Source of the DNA: Sepiola atlantica
Lineage: Eukaryota > Mollusca > Cephalopoda > Sepiida > Sepiolidae
Direction: 5' to 3'
Length of the DNA: 64,000 bases
Assembly: GCA_963556195.1 (NCBI GenBank)
Contig: OY744528.1
Location: 53,642,560-53,706,559, forward strand
This document shows, one piece after another, positions 57,205 to 64,000 of this stretch (the stretch's first letter is position 1; each line of letters starts with the position of its first letter). The notes below the pieces were generated by a model. It was not told where the DNA came from. It ran no database searches and saw only the letters and a program-made list of their open reading frames with translations. A program made the translations under genes and the position numbers.

Positions 57205-58290
57205 TTTGAAAATTGAGAAACCAGAAAACTTGACGCGACATTTTGTCAAAATCTCACGTCAAGTTGCCTGGTTTCTCAATGTTTTTAAGTTTATAATTTA
57301 AACGACGCTTCTAACTGTAGTAACATCTATCTCATTATTGAAGACACGCACGCCAGATATCGGACATTAAAAAAAAAACAATCTCTTCAACAACACCCGA
57401 AGAAATCGCTGATATTCGGCTACGCCGTAAGACCGCAATGATGACGAAAAAAAGGAAAGGAAAAAAGAAAAATAGTATCTGTATTAACATGATTAGGGTT
57501 TATAAAACCGAAAATATGGATTAATAAAAAATGATTTAATAAATATTTTATTTATTTGACAAAATCTCGAGTCAGGTGGTCTAGTTTCTCAATTTTCAAA
57601 GTTTATCATTTCAACGACGCTTCTAACTATAGTAACACCCATCTCATTATTGTACACATGTGCACCACACTTTTCACTACAGATATCGGATATTAAGAAA
57701 AAGCAATCTCTTCAATAACACCTAAAGAAATCGCCGATCTTCGTAAGACCTCGATGATGAGAGAAAAAAAGAAGGAAAAAAATATATTGTCCGTATTACC
57801 ATGATTAAGGTTTTTAAAACCGAAAATTTAGATGAAATAAAAAATGATTTAATAAGTATTTCATTTATTTGACAAAATCTCGCATCAAGTTGCCTGATTT
57901 CTAAATTTTCAAAGTTTATCATTTCAACGACGCTTCTAACTGTAGTAACATCCATCTCATTATTGTACACACGCGTGCCAGCATGCTTTTCACTACATAT
58001 ATCGGACATTAAAAATAAAAAAAAACTTTTCAACAACACCCAAAGAAATCGCCGACCTTCGGCTACCCCATCAGATCTCGACGATGAGGAAAAAAGAAAG
58101 TGAAATAAAAAAGGAAAATATTGTCTGTATTACCATGATTGGGGTTTATAAAACCAAAAATATGGATTAAAATAAAAAAATGATTTATTAAATATTTCAT
58201 TTATTTGACAAAATTTCGCGTCAAGTTGTCTGGTTTCTCAATTTTCAAAGTCATTTCAACGACGCTTCTAACTGTAGTAACACCCATCTC

Positions 58291-58295
<5 letters not shown>
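57205..58295 (+). repeat. About 315-bp satellite, 3.3 copies
   Basis: Copies start at about 57242, 57555, 57868 and 58204 with tttgacaaaatctcg, share caacgacgcttctaactgtag, ccatctcatta, atatcgga(c/t)att, gaaatcgc(c/t)gat and cgatgatga-like blocks, and are roughly 80-90 percent alike. The first copy opens with an inverted duplication (57208-57283) of its own start (ttgagaaaccag ... acttgacg), forming a hairpin of about 32-bp arms. Both ends abut (TA)n tracts. Confidence 0.9.

Positions 58296-58369
<74 letters not shown>
58296..58369. repeat. (TA)n microsatellite
   Basis: TA run of about 74 bp at the right end of the 315-bp satellite. Confidence 0.95.
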
Positions 58370-58371
<2 letters not shown>

Positions 58372-58980
58372 CAGTAATGAGTGATAATAACACATACTTA
58401 GCTTTAACATTTCTCTGCAGTTTCACGGTAGCATCAATCATCAAAAGTGTCTCTGACTGGCATCAATGTATATGATTGAAGTCAACGATATTCGAGTACG
58501 ACCATTTTTTAGAAAAACAGATATGTTGCAACAAATGCCTTTGCAAATTACTGGCAAACTAGGGCGGATAATTTTTACTTCAGTCTGGACCTGGTTTGGG
58601 TGGCATGAGTTGCTGTGTCATAACAAGCCACCTGCTAAGTGGCATATTATTGTATCATATGCATACAAAGTCCTGCTGAATTTGCTGCTCAAAGGTGATA
58701 TTCTGAATGGCATGGCGTTGCCTGTTACAATGCTAACCAGTTCTCAAAAAACATAGCCACATAGTTAACAAGTTAGATTGTATTTTGATCCATTTTCCAG
58801 GAATATCAACGTTATGCAAATATATATATCTTAAAATAATTCTTATAATCTTATATTCCTCTGATGAAGCTCATGTAAAAGAATGAGGTTCTCAGTACTA
58901 AGACAAATAATAACAAACCTGTTTTTCATTGTTATTTCTAATCTTTACACAAATACTGAATATACGGGTAAATATACTGC
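58370..58980. other. No recognised feature
   Basis: The plus frame 58466-58756 has mixed amino-acid composition but no motif I know. CTGATGA at 58861-58867 is followed by a pairable AGCTCAT/ATGAGGT but lacks GAAA. Confidence 0.4.
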
Positions 58981-59275
58981 CAGAGTACTCCTATCTCAAA
59001 AAATTGCAACATTTTTTTTGGGGTGGTTTTATGTTAGGCTGGGTCTAGTCTACAACATACTAAAAGTTGGACAAGATCCAATTATGTGAAAGTGTCAAAT
59101 TTCGAGTATGACATTTTTTGGTTTACAAGCACTATATCGGTCGGTTTTCATGATAAATCAATAAATCTTTAATTTTTATTTGTTTTCAGGGTCAATCGTT
59201 CACAGGAAAAGGGTTACCAGTGATGCCAAATACACCCTTATACCATATCTAGGGGTACTCGACCCCTAACCCCCT
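58981..59275 (+). repeat. Left terminal inverted repeat
   Basis: Begins near cagagtactcctatctcaaa and ends near aggggtactcgacccctaac. Reverse complement of 62150-62472 with scattered substitutions and small indels. Confidence 0.8.
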
Positions 59276-59573
59276 CATTACATCCAGATTGGTACCCATA
59301 CCCCTAAACCTCTTATTGCACTTACCCAGGTTCACAAACAGGCATATGAGTGATTATTTTTATATAGGTACCAGTGGTGAATTATTACATTCTTCTATTA
59401 ATCAGTCCCCTTACCTCCGTATATAAATGAAATTGTTTTATAGGGTATAGGATTTCTGAGAAAACAACTGAAAAACTCAAAGAGACCATGTTTTATCACA
59501 TCAAAAACTGCCCTTATAAACAATTCACTAGCTCCATACTAATCACCATATAATAATACACATATATTTTCGT

Positions 59574-62157
59574 ATGAGTTCAGCCGTCAGTAAAGAAACT
59601 TGTCGTTTATGCGGACGGGATTTTGACTGTGATGAGACCGTGGTACTTCGAGTAAAAGGTGCTGCAGGTGTCAACCGTGCAAGTATCGAAAGAGGTGTCA
59701 AAATCATTGTTGAAGCCGGAACTAGTGTTCAGATAAACAACGAGGACATTCTTTAGCCTCAAAAAAGGATGATTCTGCTTGGCCAGTAAAAAGGGGCGTT
59801 CGTGTTTCATTAGGACGATATGACAGTAAAACACATTGCTTTTTCTGTGGATCTGATACTACAGAAAAAAGGCTATAAACGAAAAAGTGAAGGAAAGATT
59901 TGCTATGTGAAGACTGATGCATTTGCTCAAACTCTCCTGGTTCATTGCAAAACAAAAGGTGATGAGTGGGCCACAGCTGTTCTAGGTCGGATCGAATATT
60001 TTGGTGGTGATCTTCATGCCGCAGACTGTGTGTAACACCAGTCATGTAATGTCAACTTCCATACAATGTGAAGCATTCCAAATCGAATTGAGTCTTGGGA
60101 ACTGCGTCTCAGTGCCGTCTTTGCTTGTCTGCCAATATTTGCAGCCACTGGTCATCCAAATTATCTGAAGTTGACTCGTCTATATCTCCAGAAGATGTAT
60201 GCTTTTAAAGATGACAACCCTGCAGTACATCAAAAGTTCCAGTTTGGGCTACACGTAATCAGACGCGGTAGCCAATACTGGGTTGGTCTTGGCTCCGATC
60301 TTGTCATCGAGCAAACACTAATGTGCTCACTCAAAAGCCATGATGGGTTCACACAGGGTAGTGGAATGTCCGAGCATCAGAGAACAGTTTGGGCCATGTC
60401 GTCCACTATCATCCACTTACGACCTTGCCATGCAATAACTTACCGCAACAAGCGAACAACATAAGGAGTTGTCTGCCTCTCGGGTGAGAAGAGATGAGAC
60501 AGACTTCGGGAAAGTTGCAGAGCAACTAGACAGCTTTAAGCCGTTTTCAGGCGATCAATCATTATGCAATATTATCACAGGGATTACTGCTAACGAGGAT
60601 GTCAATGTTCACGACCTTTTCGAAATTAGAAAAGACATTGTAAAGTAGATGGATGGACAATCAGTTGTCTTCTACTCTCACAAACACAGTTTGAAGGCAA
60701 ATACTCTAGCATCGAGCAAGAATGTAAAGTTTCTGCAGATCGTAGCATTGACCCAGTACTTTTATTCCAGAGTTTTCTTGTGGTCTCACAGATGGGTGAT
60801 TTAAGGCTGGATGATCTCATGTCCTATGAACTCTGTCTCTACCCGATGTCTTTGCTTGAAGGAAAGCACATATTACGTCAAGCACACAAACCACAACTTG
60901 CAGCAGCTCTCAGAAATTATGTTTAAACAAAATTGGGCAGTGCTGTGACACAAACCTTTCCAGTCAGAGAGCACAATGTACTAAACAGAGGATCTCTTCT
61001 TCACCGTTTGAAATGGAAGGAGGGGAGTATCTACAGCTCGATTGCAAATGAGTATGCCTCATTTACTGTTGAACACTATGGGAGAGCAACTGTTGCTTTT
61101 GATGGCTATGAAGTTTGACCACGTATAAAGAACTGTACTCATCAGTGGCGAAGTCGAAAGTTGAATGCAAGAAAGGTGAACATTACCGAGGTAACAAAAT
61201 TTGCTGAGAAAAAGGAGGACTTCTTGTCAAATGTGTCAAACAAGCAGGCGCTGATCCAGGCGATCATGGAACGAATGCGACAGAAAAGCTGTGACGTTAT
61301 TCAAGCAGAAAGAGATGTCGATGTTCAAATTGCAAAGGCAGCCATCAATATGTCTGCTTTCAAATGAAACCACCCTCATTCTCTTGCTGTTCCGTGCATA
61401 TGTTTCTAAATATACTGCATTTTATTTTTGCTCTGATAAGGCAAAATCCTACATCTACAATATCAAGGTTCTCAAACAGGTGCTTGGCGAAGCAGTTTGT
61501 AATGATCTGTTTTTTCTGCATGCCTTTACGGGATGCAATTCAGTGTCCAGAGTATTTGGAATAGGAAAGACAGGGTACCAACAAATCGTCAAGAGAGAAA
61601 AGACAATGACAGACTGTTCAAAAGTATTTCTCCACCAAAGAAAAGCCAGGATGTTGTGGAAACCAATGGTTGTAAGGCAATGGTAGCTTTGTTCAATGTG
61701 GATAGAGAAAAACTCCCTGGCATCTATTAGATACAATATGCCCTGCAAGAAAGTTGCAAGAGTTAAGACGTTCGTCACGTCAGAACGACTCCCACCAACG
61801 CCGTCTGCCTGTAAATTTCATTCTTTGCAGACTTACTACCAGATTATGGAGTGGATGGGATGTAGTGATGAAATAGTGCCATGGGGATGGAAGGTAGAAG
61901 GGGACAAATTTGTTCTAGTGATGACAGACAAAAGCCCTCCTCCAGATGCACTGATTCAGATAATTCATTGCAACTGTTTGGAAGGATTCAATAATCTAAG
62001 GAGGCATAGACTAGAATGTACAAGTGCATGTGGACATTGCCAAGACGGAAATTGTGACAATATGAAAAATCATCCAGTGGAAGATGATGATGAGGAGTTA
62101 AAAGTTTTGAAAAAGTACTGTGACATAAGTGAATCAGGGTGGATACAACAAGGGTAA
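59574..62157 (+). pseudogene. Zinc-finger and PIN-like nuclease protein, broken
   Basis: The start (ATG 59574) carries CRLCGRDFDC and RVKGAAGVNRASIERGVKI. A CFFCG finger and LHAADCV/HQSCNVNF (Cys/His) follow by 60060. The middle includes LYLQKMYAFKDDNPAVHQKF and GSDLVIEQTLM. The nuclease-like part has VAFDGYE (about 61105), CDVIQAERDVDVQIAKAA (about 61292-61345), and LFFLHAFTGCNSVSRVFGIG (about 61510-61566), the last resembling the helix-hairpin-helix of FEN1/XPG nucleases. A small deletion near 61365 removes sequence between the acidic motifs. The end is Cys-rich (CNCLEGFNNL ... CTSACGHCQDGNC) and acidic. Stops or frameshifts occur near 59756, 60035, 60464, 60648, 60926, 61118, 61365 and 61686. 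Function is inferred from motifs only. Confidence 0.65.
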
Positions 62158-62472
62158 TGGGCGTAGGGGTACCCATTGATATTGTATAAGGGTTTATTTG
62201 GCATCACTGGTAACCCTTTCATGTGAAATATTGACCCTGAAAACAAGTAAAAATCAAAGATTTATTGATTTATCATGAAAACTGACCAAGTTAGTACTTC
62301 ACATCTAAATAGAAAATGACTTGTAAACCAAAAAATGTCATATTCAAAATTTGACACTTTTCCATACTTGGATCTTGTCCAACTTTTAGTATGTTGTAGA
62401 CTAGACCTAACCTAATACAAATCCACCAAAAAACAAAATGTTGCAATATTTTTGAGTCAATCAGTATCTTGA
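62150..62472 (+). repeat. Right terminal inverted repeat
   Basis: Mirror of the left repeat. The coding remnant ends at TAA 62155-62157, right at its inner edge. Confidence 0.8.
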
Positions 62473-62811
62473 CCCGTCTAGATAAGGCGGCTTCATATCT
62501 CCTTTATTTTGCAATATTGAAGTCATTTTTAGTATTTTAAAATAGATACAATGTAAATCTAAAACGGATTTTTGTGTTTTAAACACCAAATTAAATTAAA
62601 GTAAAAGATTTTGTAAGCAATCAATATTTGATGAAGATGCATGTTAACTTAGAAATTTTTTTAGCTTACTCACTACATCATCGTTTAATAAAACTAAAAT
62701 ACAAGGAAAATCGGTCATCCTTCTTGTTTTTTCAGTAAATATTGATTATTAACAAGTATGCTTTTAAATATGTATCTCTGTTTCAATAACGTATATGCTT
62801 TTGTGCATATA

Positions 62812-62815
<4 letters not shown>
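62473..62815. other. No recognised feature
   Basis: AT-rich sequence. Confidence 0.4.
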
Positions 62816-62905
<90 letters not shown>

Positions 62906-62926
62906 GTACATGAATTACACTGTAAG

Positions 62927-62975
<49 letters not shown>
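62816..62975. repeat. (CA)n(TA)n and (TA)n microsatellites
   Basis: CA to about 62841, TA to 62901, a 30-bp spacer, then TA from about 62931 to 62975. Confidence 0.95.
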
Positions 62976-62978
<3 letters not shown>

Positions 62979-63094
62979 CATATAATGTTTTGGTAGACTA
63001 TATAACATCTTTGGATATGCAATACCAAGAGAAAAATAATGTTTTCAGATTGCATTACAAATGAATGAGAAAATTAGATAATCGATATATACTC

Positions 63095-63096
<2 letters not shown>

Positions 63097-63141
<45 letters not shown>
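63097..63141. repeat. (TA)n microsatellite
   Basis: TA run of about 45 bp. Confidence 0.95.
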
Positions 63142-63144
<3 letters not shown>

Positions 63145-63439
63145 GTATAGGCAATTTGTCGCACTTATAGTGAGCTTAAAAGCCACTTTTCTATTCACAA
63201 AAGAAAAACAGCTTCCTAATGTACTCAGTTGTGAATATGCGAACGATGTCAAAAAGTTGTACTAATTCGCATATTCCTTTAAAAAACGAACTCTCATTAA
63301 TTAACTTTATATTTTTTCTGTTTTCCTATTTGATGCTCGTTTTCATTTGACTATTACACACAGTTCTCTTTTCGCATATTTCTATATCGTCCCAGAATGC
63401 TTAGCATTCGGAGTGAAAGAGATTCCACATTCTTTTCAG

Positions 63440-63514
63440 TCAATGTACTTGGTGCGGTTTAGATTGTTGGTTTTCTTAATTTTCCCGGCTGACGCCGATA
63501 CACCGGTTCCTCAG
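63440..63514 (+). CDS. Candidate exon with signal-peptide-like start
   Basis: The acceptor ttcttttcag (to 63439) and the donor CAG/gtattg at 63515 flank 75 nt open in one phase. The peptide SMYLVRFRLLVFLIFPADAD then TPVPQ has a short basic start, a hydrophobic stretch and an Ala-X-Ala-like end, as in a secretory signal peptide. The GC content is higher than in the surroundings. It could be the first coding exon of a secreted protein whose other exons lie outside the window. No homology is recognised, so this is weak. Confidence 0.25.
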
Positions 63515-63676
63515 GTATTGAACTATTGAAAGTTTTGTAATTTACTAACATGCAATACTTTTTGAAAGAGACATTAAAACAACATTACCAAACCTCAGGG
63601 ACTACTTATTATCTCTCTCTAGAGATATATAAAGTTAGGTATGTGTACACACACACACACATACACACACACATGT

Positions 63677-63711
<35 letters not shown>

Positions 63712-64000
63712 AAGTGAATCGAGATCAACAAAATTTGAACATTGTTCCAAGAATTTAAGACCAGCGAATTATATGGCATACGATCGTTTCCAAGACAATA
63801 TTTATTATTTTTCTGAAGATTACAAATCGTCACACACTGAAGTCCCTCAATAAAAGATCAGGTTCGAGTACTATTTGAAAAAAAAACATATATTCAGACA
63901 ATGCTGGAAACAAAACCTATCAACATGTAACCACATATTTTTCTATCAGGTATGGCAATTAAAATACCTTAGAAACAGCAAATCAAATAACAACTTAAAT
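63515..64000. other. No recognised feature; (CA)n(TA)n tract
   Basis: A CA/TA microsatellite lies at 63646-63710; the rest is AT-rich. Confidence 0.5.

Larger units (their letters stand above)
58981..62472 (+). mobile_element. Long-TIR DNA transposon, about 3.5 kb
   Basis: Inverted terminal repeats of about 300 bp (58981-59275 and about 62150-62472) share long blocks such as tctagtctacaacatactaa, aaagttggacaagatcc, tgacattttttggtttacaa, tcatgataaatcaataaatc and gggttaccagtgatgccaaa. The interior encodes one protein of about 860 codons, broken in many places. The repeats are roughly 80-85 percent alike, so the copy is old. The target-site duplication was not identified and the exact ends are uncertain by some bases. 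I cannot assign it to a named superfamily; the PIN/XPG-like domain recalls nucleases reported in Academ elements. Confidence 0.8.

Noticed and set aside
58466..58756. 96-codon gene on the plus strand
   Set aside because: No recognisable motif or splice context; it lies just outside the long-TIR element and may be chance.
58861..58900. Hammerhead ribozyme after CTGATGA
   Set aside because: A stem II can form but GAAA is replaced by a GGTT/GAAT arrangement and stem III is absent.

Overview
The window looks like intergenic or intronic DNA from an animal, most likely a mollusc and plausibly an octopus or another coleoid cephalopod. It is AT-rich and saturated with (TA)n, (CA)n, (CT)n and (ATC)n microsatellites. 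It carries several families of tRNA-derived SINEs, mariner and non-LTR retrotransposon relics and long tandem arrays, and has no bacterial-style gene organisation. The species call is an inference from composition and repeat types. No complete host gene is visible; three short exon-like segments (about 1.0, 46.5 and 63.4 kb) are flanked by plausible splice signals.

Layout. 1-8.5 kb: unassigned AT-rich DNA with a SINE, a hairpin, a foldback and dispersed repeats. 8.5-12.9 kb: a complete but coding-dead Ty3/Gypsy element with near-identical 152-bp LTRs. 14.7-16.2 kb: a hammerhead-like motif, a G-rich patch, a perfect hairpin and a 381-bp MITE. 16.85-18.14 kb: a full-length 1288-bp mariner with a broken DD34D transposase. 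18.2-21 kb: tRNA SINEs, a non-LTR retrotransposon 3' end, and a SINE carrying a complete hammerhead ribozyme motif. 21.5-23.4 kb: an inverted-repeat element and a second mariner relic. 24.8-29.9 kb: large microsatellites and two head-to-tail SINE units. 31.6 kb: a 5S rRNA pseudogene. 33.3-34.2 kb: a reverse transcriptase relic. 37.0-39.3 kb: a 27-bp minisatellite interrupted near its left end by a 200-bp solo LTR. 43-51 kb: further tandem arrays (about 110-125, 30 and 27 bp). 53.0-55.2 kb: two more non-LTR relics. 56.8-58.3 kb: another 27-bp array and a roughly 315-bp satellite. 59.0-62.5 kb: a DNA transposon with roughly 300-bp inverted repeats encoding a broken zinc-finger/PIN-nuclease-like protein.

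How the parts relate. Nearly everything recognisable is mobile or satellite DNA in different states of decay. The most unusual theme is that several unrelated tRNA-derived or foldback repeats carry a hammerhead self-cleaving ribozyme core: complete at 20.9 kb, nearly complete on the minus strand at 14.9 kb, and degenerate at 1.7, 2.2, 18.3, 29.1 and 29.3 kb. Two of the SINE-like units lie head to tail, reminiscent of retrozyme organisation. The second theme is the long-TIR element at 59-62.5 kb, whose protein family I cannot name. All structural claims come from reading the sequence by eye; no searches or folding programs were run.
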